From Robiginitomaculum sp. (GTDB lineage: Bacteria > Pseudomonadota > Alphaproteobacteria > Caulobacterales > Maricaulaceae): a stretch of DNA of 59,449 nucleotides. Made by a program: the position numbers and the translations under genes. The stretch is taken from contig NVWK01000008.1 of the NCBI GenBank assembly GCA_002733605.1, positions 1-59,449 on the forward strand, given 5' to 3'. Position 1 is the stretch's first letter; each line of letters starts with the position of its first letter. Under the pieces are notes generated by a model. The model was not told where the DNA came from and searched no databases. It saw only the letters and a program-made list of their open reading frames with translations. Below are positions 42,782 to 50,583 of the stretch, one piece after another.

Positions 42782-43863
42782 GTCAGCTTCCTCAGGATTC
42801 TTTGGGCGACGTTCTGCGGGGCACACTTATCGAAGACCCACTGTTGAGCCTTCGCTGTCTTGTCCATGTCTGGGACAAAGCTGTTCAGCCGTTCCGGCAA
42901 GGACTCATCGAGATCGAAGACTTCCACATACTCCGGTGGGAGCATGCAGTGAGGGTGCTCCATGACGCGACGCTCCACGAAGTTGGGAGTCCCATGCCAG
43001 AACGGTTCCCAGTGACTCATGTTCGTATAGCCGCGGAACGATAAGTCGATACTGAACTTTGCATTCCGGAGCGACAGCATGACATCTTCATACGGGACGA
43101 AGCCCCAGAACCGGTGGATGGACTCCGGGAGACCTTCCTGCTTCACATGGTCATAGACATTCGCCTTCCACTCATCTGTCTTCCGGATGTAGCAATACTC
43201 AATCCCATTCCCGAACATCGCCATCGGGACATGGACATCACCAAGCATCGGGATAAAGAACTTATGCTTCTTCCACTGGAGCCACTGTGTAATGATAACC
43301 CCGTTGTGCCTAGGTCCTCCAGCAGGAGCTGTCAGAGCCACTGTGGACATCGGGAAGTACTCCCAGTCGGTTTGGCATTGCCCATCCGCCCATCGCTCCA
43401 TGGAAGGCACGAAGCACTTCTGAGCAGCGATGGTCCAGTCCACCATGCCGCGGACCCGAGGGTACCAGTTGTTAGTCTTCTCCCACTTCGCATCATGGAA
43501 GATCACGCATGATGGGACGGTCACTCCTTCGTAGATCTTGATCCAGTTCATGTGACCCTTATCGGCGAGAGTCGCGTTCGTTGGGTGAGGAGATGTGGAC
43601 CCATAGATCACACAGTCATAAGAGTTGAGCTCTTGGATGATGTCATCCGGCGACTCGCGATACGACCTATGCACACCACGAAGGATGCAACATCGAGTCT
43701 TTCGAATCTCTTCCGTTTCGGAGCATTTGTATCGAGTCTTTGCCGTGAGGTGGAAGACCTGGACCTCGTGGCCGAGATACTCACACCCTAGACGGAAGTT
43801 CGTGATCCATGAGTTGATGCCGCCGACATCATTGATCGGCCAGTTTACGATTGCAATCTTCAT
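42778..43863 (-). CDS. GT-B (GT4-like) glycosyltransferase
   Basis: 361 aa. Begins MKIAIVNWPINDVGGINSW with the N-terminal GGxxxW/Gly-rich donor-domain start of GT4 enzymes; a second Rossmann-like half follows near 190, with GFVPYEDV and a late acidic/aromatic segment. Overlaps its neighbours by 4 bases, as if co-translated with the TAGT-like enzyme. Acceptor unknown: DNA base, tail protein or host glycan. Confidence 0.72.
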   Translation of the reverse strand: MKIAIVNWPINDVGGINSWITNFRLGCEYLGHEVQVFHLTAKTRYKCSETEEIRKTRCCILRGVHRSYRESPDDIIQELNSYDCVIYGSTSPHPTNATLADKGHMNWIKIYEGVTVPSCVIFHDAKWEKTNNWYPRVRGMVDWTIAAQKCFVPSMERWADGQCQTDWEYFPMSTVALTAPAGGPRHNGVIITQWLQWKKHKFFIPMLGDVHVPMAMFGNGIEYCYIRKTDEWKANVYDHVKQEGLPESIHRFWGFVPYEDVMLSLRNAKFSIDLSFRGYTNMSHWEPFWHGTPNFVERRVMEHPHCMLPPEYVEVFDLDESLPERLNSFVPDMDKTAKAQQWVFDKCAPQNVAQRILRKLT

Positions 43864-44357
43864 TTCATCATCTCGCTTTGATAAGAGTTGAGAGTGTTTA
43901 TTCGATTCATAGCATCCTCTGGTCCGCAGTAGTCCAGATCAACGACACGAGTCCGTATGACTTCATTAGAGGAGACATAGACATATGAGTACCATCGGTC
44001 TCCATTTTTGAGGGGCGTCTCAAACCCGAGGCTTGAGTAAGAGTTCTCTGTGATCAATATGATCTTCGGTGCATCCTCATCTGCGATATAGCATTCCTCA
44101 GGAGTAGAGGCCCAACCGATCTCCTTGATGGAGATGACCTCGCTGACCGCCTTCAGCGTGACGGATCCGTATCTGTTTGAGAAATGGAACTCAGTCTCAT
44201 CCCGATCGTGATATGTCATTGTCGCTTCCTTTAAGTAGTACTCTGCCAGTCTCGCCTCCACTTTAGAGAAGTCAACTTCGCGTGGTGCCCGGAGAGTGTG
44301 ATTGAGACAGGGGTTGGTTATATGCGGGACTCGCATCGACATTCTTCCAGTCTTCAT
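43860..44357 (-). CDS. hypothetical protein
   Basis: 165 aa, alpha/beta with a beta-rich C-terminal half (RWYSYVYVSSNEVI). No motif recognised. It lies between the GT4-like enzyme and the GHKL ATPase with 4-base overlaps on both sides, so it probably belongs to the same functional set. Confidence 0.65.
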   Translation of the reverse strand: MKTGRMSMRVPHITNPCLNHTLRAPREVDFSKVEARLAEYYLKEATMTYHDRDETEFHFSNRYGSVTLKAVSEVISIKEIGWASTPEECYIADEDAPKIILITENSYSSLGFETPLKNGDRWYSYVYVSSNEVIRTRVVDLDYCGPEDAMNRINTLNSYQSEMMK

Positions 44358-45343
44358 GACTTCAACTCCTTGATGATATCAGCGAGCTCTTCGGCAAGCT
44401 CACCAGACAATTGCTTCTTCAGCTTCTCCAACCGCTGGATCGGAGTCTTATGACCCGTAGGTATGCGAATACTCCGAATCTTGCCGAGCAGTTCGCGAAT
44501 CGTCCTAGGTACGAGACGATACTTCACTCCCGCTGCGACGGCCTCTTGAATCTCCTCTTGGGTAGACACCGGGACAACGTCAACAGGGAAGGTCCTATCC
44601 AGATGCTTGACTGCGGGAGAGTGGGAGTACGCGAGATGAGATATGTATTGAGTATCTGGTGCCTCCTCTTCCATGAGCCCAATCGCCGATTCATCTTGCT
44701 CCTCATTCGCCCAGAGCTTGCTCGTCGCCCATGAGAGGTCCAGTTGTTTCACCATCTGGCGATCGCGGTCTAACTCAATCTCTCCTACCTTGAAAGAGTA
44801 GCCTCTCTTGAAGTCTGGCATGGTGCAGACATACAGACTCCCTACATAGATGCGACCTACCTGTCCTGGATCCGACAAGACGCCGAAGTCCATGCAGAGG
44901 TTTGTCTCGCATTCAAGGAACTGCTCCTCAGTCACTCCTTCGACACATATGGTAACGCCATCCGTCTTAACATCATCTGGTTGTATGTCGATCGCAAGGA
45001 CTCTTGCCCCGAAGGTCTCAGAGTCAACGAGACGGGGAGTCCACACTTCTCCTCCAGTTCGGATCGTGACGGCATGACCCAGTCTGCAGAGTACCAGAAG
45101 GGCGAGCTTGTATCCCTCGCCGTACTGCCCCCGCTTGCCAGAGTCTCCTGATTTAGTCGAGGCCCCAAGGAGAAGAGACTCTCTAGCCAATTGCCCTCCT
45201 TTAGTAATGATGCGTAGTGATTCGGAGTCATGTCGTATCTCCCAGAGCTCTTCGTCCATTGCATTCTGATAGAGCTCGCGTAAGGCTTCCCATAAACCCC
45301 AGTGCGAGACATAGTCTGTCGAGAGTGAAAGTTCTATCTGCAT
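44354..45343 (-). CDS. GHKL (Hsp90/MutL-type) ATPase
   Basis: 329 aa with GGAG site. N box LRELYQNAMDE (E23, N27), then the G1-type GASTKSGDSGKRGQYGEGY with Gly at 75 and 77, and a beta-rich transducer-like half. The C-terminal ~70 residues are helical and charged. Such ATPases act as conformational clamps on partner proteins or DNA. It sits in the candidate base-modification cluster; its partner is unknown. Confidence 0.8.
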   Translation of the reverse strand: MQIELSLSTDYVSHWGLWEALRELYQNAMDEELWEIRHDSESLRIITKGGQLARESLLLGASTKSGDSGKRGQYGEGYKLALLVLCRLGHAVTIRTGGEVWTPRLVDSETFGARVLAIDIQPDDVKTDGVTICVEGVTEEQFLECETNLCMDFGVLSDPGQVGRIYVGSLYVCTMPDFKRGYSFKVGEIELDRDRQMVKQLDLSWATSKLWANEEQDESAIGLMEEEAPDTQYISHLAYSHSPAVKHLDRTFPVDVVPVSTQEEIQEAVAAGVKYRLVPRTIRELLGKIRSIRIPTGHKTPIQRLEKLKKQLSGELAEELADIIKELKS

Positions 45344-45567
45344 CAGTTACTCCACCCTCTTGTAATCTCGCGGACTTTGCGAGGTGAGTTCTCTGGGTCC
45401 CTCTTGCCGAGTTGACGCAAGGTGTGTGATGTTGCTTTCTTGAGAGCTCTCTTCCACTTGGGTGATTCGGACTTGCTGATCTTCGAAGTCATGTCTTTCT
45501 CCAATAGTGTGTCAAGGTTTTCCAAGTTCTTCTTAATAAGGTTGTAATCAATCCCGCGAGTTCTCAC
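45343..45567 (-). CDS. small basic protein, 74 aa
   Basis: Starts at GTG 45567 with a GGAG site; longer frames upstream are shadows of the neighbouring gene. Very basic (KWKRALKKATSHTLRQLGKR), so possibly nucleic-acid binding. It lies between the GHKL ATPase and the 5-hmdU-kinase-like gene. Confidence 0.6.
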   Translation of the reverse strand: MRTRGIDYNLIKKNLENLDTLLEKDMTSKISKSESPKWKRALKKATSHTLRQLGKRDPENSPRKVREITRGWSN

Positions 45568-46489
45568 GATACTTCTCCCGTGGGCGACCGACTCCGGTCT
45601 TGACTCTTTGGTATTTATCGAACTCACACAGTGAGTGCTCGATTTCACGCATCTCGAACGGAGGATTGTGCGGGTGATTATCTCCATGGGCGTCACAGTG
45701 GCCGACATGATGATACCGGGTATCGTCACTCAGAAACTGTGGGGCCATACCATACAACTTCTGCAGACTCTCTACCGTTGCCTCCATGCCGAGACGCTGA
45801 AGCCCTCGCTTGCAACCCGGACCGATGTTAGCCCATGTCAGGCGGTCTGTCCAATGGTCACCAATCGCCGTCCATCGCAAGTCGCTGATGATCTCGTAAG
45901 CAATGAACTTCCCGATACCATAGACCTTGAACTGAAGAAGCCGACGGAACGCTTCCTCCATAGTCGGTGCTTCCATCAGGAACTTACAGAGCTTCTCCCG
46001 GAGAGGCCAGAGTTCATCGAATACGGCAAGATATGTCTCCTTCTTAGTCTTCCCCGCTTCTCCCACTGTCATGTGAGCGGAGGTGAAGATCTTGCCGGTG
46101 AGAGCCATCCAGTCCTTGCGATCTTCATCCCAATCAGTGACGTACCCAAGTTTCTCCTGAGCCTTCCAATAGTTGTACATCCGGAACGACACGATGTTGA
46201 ACAGAAGAATCGACATCTCTTTGCCCATTTCCTGGAGAGAACCGCCGTACCCTTTGGCGAATTGGGCTCGGTTCTCAAAGGTCCAGATGATATTCTCTGT
46301 GACCCACACCGTTCCGTGATCCAGTTGACGGAAAGCGTTCGTGAACTTGAAGGTGTCAAGGATTTCATCCTCAGTCCAAGGTCGCGGCTCTCCCGCTGCT
46401 TTCTTCAAGTAGATACTGTGACGCTCGTTGATCCAGTAGAAGAAGTCCTCTACCTTGGCGTGCCCGAATTCTATATCACCCTTGCTCAT
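45548..46489 (-). CDS. 5-hmdU DNA kinase helical domain/aGPT-pyrophosphorylase-family protein
   Basis: 313 aa. Key motifs: WINERHSIYLKK (R23, H24), PWTEDEIL (37-44), NAFRQLDHGTVW (R54, D57) and a helical C terminus with HH and Cys-His rich residues. This matches the helical family tied to phosphorylation of 5-hydroxymethyluracil in DNA during thymine hypermodification. The usual P-loop kinase half is absent from this protein; the sulfotransferase-like P-loop genes at 41473 or 50584 could substitute. Family call by motif memory. Confidence 0.68.
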   Translation of the reverse strand: MSKGDIEFGHAKVEDFFYWINERHSIYLKKAAGEPRPWTEDEILDTFKFTNAFRQLDHGTVWVTENIIWTFENRAQFAKGYGGSLQEMGKEMSILLFNIVSFRMYNYWKAQEKLGYVTDWDEDRKDWMALTGKIFTSAHMTVGEAGKTKKETYLAVFDELWPLREKLCKFLMEAPTMEEAFRRLLQFKVYGIGKFIAYEIISDLRWTAIGDHWTDRLTWANIGPGCKRGLQRLGMEATVESLQKLYGMAPQFLSDDTRYHHVGHCDAHGDNHPHNPPFEMREIEHSLCEFDKYQRVKTGVGRPREKYRENSRD

Positions 46490-46730
46490 GACTTGTGTAT
46501 CCTATCAAAGCGGAGATCCGCTTGCCTTGTGAGTGGTATGCGATGCTGGCTGTTCTCATCGCATCTGCGAAAGAGACTGACAGATGGTGATGATCAGGAC
46601 TCACTTGGATGGTGAGGTTATCGCTGCTGTCAATCGTGACCCAACAACACGCCTTGGAAAAGATGACATCATTCTTCTCACACCAAATCGTTATTGCTCC
46701 AGTGATCACTGTTCTGAAATCCTGACTCAT
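46476..46730 (-). CDS. small protein, paralogue of 46732-46977
   Basis: 84 aa, GAGGAG site located in the end of its paralogue. Shares WC..(N/H)...F..A..WVT.(D/N) and the following S..S[FV] pattern with the next upstream gene, so the pair arose by tandem duplication. Mixed alpha/beta. Function unknown. Confidence 0.6.
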   Translation of the reverse strand: MSQDFRTVITGAITIWCEKNDVIFSKACCWVTIDSSDNLTIQVSPDHHHLSVSFADAMRTASIAYHSQGKRISALIGYTSHEQG

Positions 46731-46731
46731 G

Positions 46732-46977
46732 TTATCTCCTCGTTACAACAGCTCTGCGACGCTTCCGGTCGAAGGCCTCATGATAGTCATTCCATACTTC
46801 CACCATGCGGAGGTGGAACGAAGATGCGAGTTCTGTCTCGACGCCACTCAAACGGATGACCAAGCTGTTGTCGTTCAGCGTGACCCACCGAGCCGCGATA
46901 GCGAAGAGTGTGTTATGAGTGCGACACCAGTCCTCAACAGCCTCAGAAATCTGGTTCGCCAATATAGTCGTGCTCAT
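46732..46977 (-). CDS. small protein, paralogue of 46476-46730
   Basis: 81 aa, GGAG site before ATG 46977. Shares the WC...F..A..WVT core with its neighbour. Basic C terminus (RKRRRAVVTRR). Function unknown; the pair may bind a common partner. Confidence 0.6.
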   Translation of the reverse strand: MSTTILANQISEAVEDWCRTHNTLFAIAARWVTLNDNSLVIRLSGVETELASSFHLRMVEVWNDYHEAFDRKRRRAVVTRR

Positions 46978-47200
46978 GAGCTACTCTCCTCTCTTCTTCG
47001 AGTTCTTGGGCGAGGGCGGCTTTGATTTCGCCCATGCGTTGGAGCCCTGTGAGCTTGCCTACGCCTGTTGGATCGATGCCGAACTCTGCGGGGAGGACGA
47101 GGGTGATGAGGGTCACGGCGGCGGCGATGATGGCGACGATTGTTGATTTGATGAGCTTGGGAGGGTACGGGCCTCTAAGGTTTCGCTGGTTGTGATTCAT
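46943..47200 (-). CDS. transmembrane anchor protein
   Basis: 85 aa from ATG 47200 (GGGAG site; a start at 47218 is weaker). One strong transmembrane helix (VAIIAAAVTLITLVLPAEFG) followed by a GIDPTGVGKLTGLQRMGEIK motif that recurs in small anchor proteins of Gram-negative bacteria, often alphaproteobacterial. The C terminus is acidic and helical. Function unknown; supports the host inference weakly. Confidence 0.6.
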   Translation of the reverse strand: MNHNQRNLRGPYPPKLIKSTIVAIIAAAVTLITLVLPAEFGIDPTGVGKLTGLQRMGEIKAALAQELEEERRVAHEHDYIGEPDF

Positions 47201-48009
47201 AGCTGGCTCCCTGAACATTCCCGTGGGAGCTTGTCGTCCCGGACTCGTAAGAACCGAGCGAACTTCAGCTTCCCCTTTGCGGCAAGGTCATCGTACTCAA
47301 CTTCAATCACCTTGCCGGTGAGAGGGTTGCGACTGTATTCTAAGCGGTCCTCGTCATTGAACCCGATACCACATGACCCTAAGTCCTTGAGACCCTCGTC
47401 GGTGTAGACACCCATCCTGACACTGCCTAAACGAGCAGCGTTCCGGTTGGTGCCAAGGTCCCAGTCTGTAACGACGACATCGATCGTCCGAGTAGGCTTG
47501 ATCTTGCACAGAGTCAGCTGATGCTCGACCCGAGTGATCCATCCCTCGATGCCGAGATCGATCGCTTGCTGTTTGAGATTCTCAACTTCTTCCGTTGAGA
47601 ATACCCGAGGTGGACATCGTTCAGTTGTGGGGACTGCCTCTAGCCCGTGAATCTCGCACACCGCTTGGACTTCGCTCCAAGTCTTATCTGTGAAGTCTTG
47701 ATGGCACCACAAATCAATAGACAGCACCGTCATCCGCAGACGAGGATCGTTCTCGGCTATCATCGTTGGGACTGAAGTCGCGGGGACCCCGGGAGAGTGG
47801 AGCTCTACGATGAAGTCAGACCCGATCGGCAAGAGCTCTATCACTCTGCCGAGATCGCCCCGGAAGATCTTGTCCCAGACATCGACACACTTACCTCGTG
47901 ACAAACACTGACATCCGTCATCAGTGATGATGATTCGGTATTGCCACCCGTCCATCTTTGGTTGGATCATGTGGACCATCTGGTTCTTGTAATTTGCGAC
48001 TATCAACAT
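47197..48009 (-). CDS. ATP-dependent DNA ligase, small phage type
   Basis: 270 aa with GAGG site. Nucleotidyltransferase motif I KMDG (K18 is the AMP-binding lysine), motif III VELHSPG with E69, IIIa near SIDLWC, IV EGWITR (155-160), V LCKIKPTR (K169/K171), and a C-terminal OB fold (residues ~180-265). It seals nicks left by polymerase A and exonuclease activity in replication. Length is near the smallest ATP ligases. Confidence 0.88.
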   Translation of the reverse strand: MLIVANYKNQMVHMIQPKMDGWQYRIIITDDGCQCLSRGKCVDVWDKIFRGDLGRVIELLPIGSDFIVELHSPGVPATSVPTMIAENDPRLRMTVLSIDLWCHQDFTDKTWSEVQAVCEIHGLEAVPTTERCPPRVFSTEEVENLKQQAIDLGIEGWITRVEHQLTLCKIKPTRTIDVVVTDWDLGTNRNAARLGSVRMGVYTDEGLKDLGSCGIGFNDEDRLEYSRNPLTGKVIEVEYDDLAAKGKLKFARFLRVRDDKLPRECSGSQL

Positions 48010-48668
48010 AGGTCCATCCTCTTTATCTTAGACAGTGACACGGAGGGCCCGCAATGTTGAGCCATCTCGTGAATAATAGCGATAGGGTCTGTGACACCCA
48101 TCTCGAACCCCTCGTCCTCAACCATCTCCCAGTTCAATACCAATCGCCGTTGAAACCACGGAGACACTGAGTTGTTCAGGTCGCCTTCTTCCAGACCCCA
48201 GACTTCGCCTTCAAGGTTGGAGATACAGAAAGAAGAGAGGACCATAGTCACTGCTGCGTCAATGATGTAAGGAGTCAGCAGAATGTCACCCTCAGGCATC
48301 TTTGCTCTTGCGACGCTGACCGAGTGGACTCGTGAAGCTGCCTCATACTGCATTCGGAAGTAGGGCCCTGAGATCGGATCACCTTCAAATTGGAGGTAGA
48401 CGGAGCAAGAGACTGAAGATCCCTTGACGGAGCAGAGGATGACTACTTCATAGTTGTCAACGGAGCATGTCACGGCGGATAAAGCGGCCGGTGGGACAGG
48501 GTACGCATAGACTACAACGGGTATTCCTGAGGTGTGAGGAAATATCTCAGTGCAATCAATCACTGCTCCTACAGAGCGAGCTATGGACACTGCATCATTT
48601 GCTATGTCCCAACCTGCCTCGGACTCATTTTGACCCATCATCAATCTGTCGAGCATTGAGTATTTCAT
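48003..48668 (-). CDS. hypothetical protein
   Basis: 221 aa from ATG 48668 with a perfect AGGAGG site; an earlier frame start is shadow. Two-thirds beta-like with a helical insert. No motif recognised. It lies between csrA and the ligase. Confidence 0.65.
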   Translation of the reverse strand: MKYSMLDRLMMGQNESEAGWDIANDAVSIARSVGAVIDCTEIFPHTSGIPVVVYAYPVPPAALSAVTCSVDNYEVVILCSVKGSSVSCSVYLQFEGDPISGPYFRMQYEAASRVHSVSVARAKMPEGDILLTPYIIDAAVTMVLSSFCISNLEGEVWGLEEGDLNNSVSPWFQRRLVLNWEMVEDEGFEMGVTDPIAIIHEMAQHCGPSVSLSKIKRMDLC

Positions 48669-48825
48669 TTGCGACCTCCTCTCGGTGGATCGGGCAAGTG
48701 TCCTCCGCATAGACTCCTAGCCGGACACGGCCCAGTTTGATATCTACCACTTCAATAATCACGATTGGGTGGGCTGGATCACCAATTATGATACGCTCAC
48801 CTTTCCCTCTTGATAGTGTCAGCAT
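48625..48825 (-). CDS. csrA: CsrA-like RNA-binding regulator
   Basis: 66 aa. Starts MLTLSRGKGERIIIGD, the conserved CsrA beginning; a VRLGVYAE strand and the HREE motif before the C-terminal helix match the RNA-binding surface residues of CsrA dimers. CsrA binds ANGGA sites near ribosome sites and blocks or protects mRNAs. GGAGG six bases upstream of ATG 48825. A phage copy could retune host carbon storage or phage translation. Confidence 0.8.
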   Translation of the reverse strand: MLTLSRGKGERIIIGDPAHPIVIIEVVDIKLGRVRLGVYAEDTCPIHREEVANEILNARQIDDGSK

Positions 48826-49126
48826 CATCACCCTCCAGTAAAGCAATTTCTCTTCGTAACTTCGCTAGACGTCGGACCTTGGGGTCGGCAAGAGCTTCTT
48901 GTCTCTTCATCCGCGACTCCAACCGATTGACGTTACCTTGAAATACTATCACCGCACCCGGAGCTTTCAGTCTTTCAGTCTCGACATCTGCGAGCTCTTC
49001 GGTAGCCTCACGGATGATTCGGGTGAGTCTTGCAGTCTTGTGGTCAGTGCGATCCCTGAGAGATGTCCAGTGCTGGAGCATACCCTTCTCAGCTCTTAGG
49101 GCGTCTTCCCATGCTTTTGATATCAT
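48797..49126 (-). CDS. coiled-coil protein
   Basis: 109 aa, almost wholly helical with heptad-like Leu spacing and high charge. No catalytic motif. It overlaps the csrA gene start. Could be a small scaffold or regulator. Confidence 0.6.
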   Translation of the reverse strand: MISKAWEDALRAEKGMLQHWTSLRDRTDHKTARLTRIIREATEELADVETERLKAPGAVIVFQGNVNRLESRMKRQEALADPKVRRLAKLRREIALLEGDDADTIKRER

Positions 49127-49353
49127 GACACGACCTCCGCCCCGTAGAGATTCATTAGGTCATCAAGAGTGAATCCTTGGTATGTTATGTAATGGAATCT
49201 GAGGATCATCAAGAGGCGACGGCTTTGTTCAAGAGTGAGCTCAGCAGGCCATCTGAATATGAAAGGAGGTAGTGTCAACTCAGCTGACCCGTCCGTAATA
49301 GTGAGGACGATGTCGGTAGTGAAGGAGTGGGCGATGTGGGTTTCAATCGACAT
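49123..49353 (-). CDS. hypothetical protein
   Basis: 76 aa from ATG 49353 with GGAGG six bases upstream; the longer open frame overlaps the next gene. Begins MSIETHIAH. Function unknown. Confidence 0.6.
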   Translation of the reverse strand: MSIETHIAHSFTTDIVLTITDGSAELTLPPFIFRWPAELTLEQSRRLLMILRFHYITYQGFTLDDLMNLYGAEVVS

Positions 49354-49561
49354 CACACACCTCCAAAGTCCGTTCAATCGCCTCCTCTTGGAGCTCTCGA
49401 GGAAGATGCCCTCGCCGGGCAACTCCATCAGAATAGTTCCAGAACCGGATGGTCACCCCGTCGCCAGGGATGAAGCGTGTGTGGATTTCAACGTCTCGCC
49501 GGAGACCCGTTAATGACACCATGAGATCGGTGTGCTCGACTTGTGATTCTACTTCTACCAT
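49343..49561 (-). CDS. hypothetical protein
   Basis: 72 aa from ATG 49561 (AAGGA site). Beta-rich first half, charged C-terminal helix. No motif. Confidence 0.55.
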   Translation of the reverse strand: MVEVESQVEHTDLMVSLTGLRRDVEIHTRFIPGDGVTIRFWNYSDGVARRGHLPRELQEEAIERTLEVCDVD

Positions 49562-49634
49562 CACTAATATCCTTTCAGTGGTATGGTCGTTCCCTATCAA
49601 ACCGATGGTGCCCGGTTTCCCAAGCACCTCGGGC

Positions 49635-50066
49635 TTAGTCTTCGAGGACGGAGAAGTCGAAGCCATCTCCCTTGAGCTCGGCCTCCAACGCTGCGAGCGA
49701 TTCGCGTTGCTTCATGAGCTTGGATGCCTTCTTGCGAGTAGCATCGTCGCCCATCGCGCGGAGCTTCTTGGCCTGCTTACGGAGAGCAGCAGCCTTTTCA
49801 ACGGTTCCCTTGATACTTTCTTCGAGGAGCCACGCCTTGAAGTCCATGAAGATCGTGCGGTCAGCAAAGTCTGTCGCCTTCAAGGGCTTGAAGTTCCGTG
49901 AGACGAAGTTGGTTGGTACGCCTTGGAGCTTCCCGTCAGTGCGTCCCGGGATCGCCTTGTTGTCATCGCCGACTGCAGTCTTGAGGTCGAACACCGGGCG
50001 AGGTGTCTTTTCCTTTTTGACTTTAGGTGCCGTGTTCCCGCCGACTTTCTTTACTTCTGTTGACAT
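49635..50066 (-). CDS. basic coiled-coil protein, probably abundant
   Basis: 143 aa from ATG 50066 (AAGGA site), following a cluster of three hairpins. The N terminus is Lys-rich and disordered, the second half is a long helix rich in Lys, Ala and Glu (RKQAKKLRAMGDD and after). The strong leader and basic nature suggest an early nucleic-acid-binding protein. Unknown function. Confidence 0.6.
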   Translation of the reverse strand: MSTEVKKVGGNTAPKVKKEKTPRPVFDLKTAVGDDNKAIPGRTDGKLQGVPTNFVSRNFKPLKATDFADRTIFMDFKAWLLEESIKGTVEKAAALRKQAKKLRAMGDDATRKKASKLMKQRESLAALEAELKGDGFDFSVLED

Positions 50067-50079
50067 TTCTAATTCCTTC

Positions 50080-50155
50080 CCCACTGAAGTGGGTAACTGA
50101 GATATGCGGGTGCGAACATTTCGCACCGAATCGAGATGGTCCAGTTTCCCGGACC
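50080..50155 (-). promoter_or_regulatory. three-hairpin leader upstream of the 49635 gene
   Basis: In the 95-base gap there are a CCCACT stem with 2-base loop (50080-50093), a perfect 8-base-pair stem with 3-base loop (50109-50127) and a 5-base-pair stem with 8-base loop (50138-50155). The first ends 12 bases before the AAGGA ribosome site. Such an array could protect the message or be a target of the CsrA encoded nearby. Confidence 0.5.
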
Positions 50156-50161
50156 GTCGCG

Positions 50162-50380
50162 TTATAGGGACCAGACATCTTCCAAGTGGCTTGCTTTGGT
50201 AAGCGTGCGGAAGGCCTCCCTCAAGTACTCGTTGCCGGCGTGGAGCCCAGCGTTGCGAATCATCTCAGGGTTCAGATCTGGGAAGTGACCAGAGATCTTT
50301 GAGACTAAGGAGTCAAGCTCATTGAAGCGGCTTGATTCCGACCCAATGAAGATAGTTGTCATGTCATCGAAGTTTGCCAT
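50162..50380 (-). CDS. hypothetical protein
   Basis: 72 aa, AAAGGG site. First gene behind the early promoter at 50429-50457. Mixed helical, acidic; no motif. First-position genes in such operons are often host-takeover factors, but nothing here shows that. Confidence 0.65.
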   Translation of the reverse strand: MANFDDMTTIFIGSESSRFNELDSLVSKISGHFPDLNPEMIRNAGLHAGNEYLREAFRTLTKASHLEDVWSL

Positions 50381-50428
50381 CGTGAATCCCTTTCAAGTGT
50401 TTCAAGCGACCGTGCTTGACATATACAT

Positions 50429-50457
50429 AGTATATCATCACAATAAGTACAAAGCAA
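50429..50457 (-). promoter_or_regulatory. sigma70-like early promoter
   Basis: Minus strand: TTGCTT at 50457-50452, 17-base spacer, TATACT at 50434-50429, in a 203-base gene-free gap. It drives the run of small genes starting with the 72-aa protein. The hexamers resemble those at 3900 and 33438. Confidence 0.78.
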
Positions 50458-50508
50458 GTGTGTTGGATGTGTTTTAGACGAATTCTTTGAAGATAGTCCT
50501 AAACCCAT

Positions 50509-50581
50509 GCCCTATAACCACTTAGCGTGAGAGCCCTCAGACCGCCCCTAAGCCCTACCACTATATACGCCCTAAAACCAC
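50509..50581 (-). repeat. short GCCCTA..ACCAC repeats in the 50381-50583 gap
   Basis: Three copies of GCCCTA, a variable 0-3 base insert and ACCAC (50509-50521, 50552-50561, 50569-50581) lie just after the stop of the sulfotransferase-like gene and upstream of the early promoter. They could be protein-binding sites or part of a terminator; the gap holds no gene. Confidence 0.4.
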
Positions 50582-50583
50582 CC

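Noticed and set aside
45635..46615. 326-aa plus-strand open frame opposite the 5-hmdU-kinase-like gene
   Set aside because: No ribosome site, no family pattern, and it mirrors a clear minus-strand gene; all supported genes are on the minus strand.
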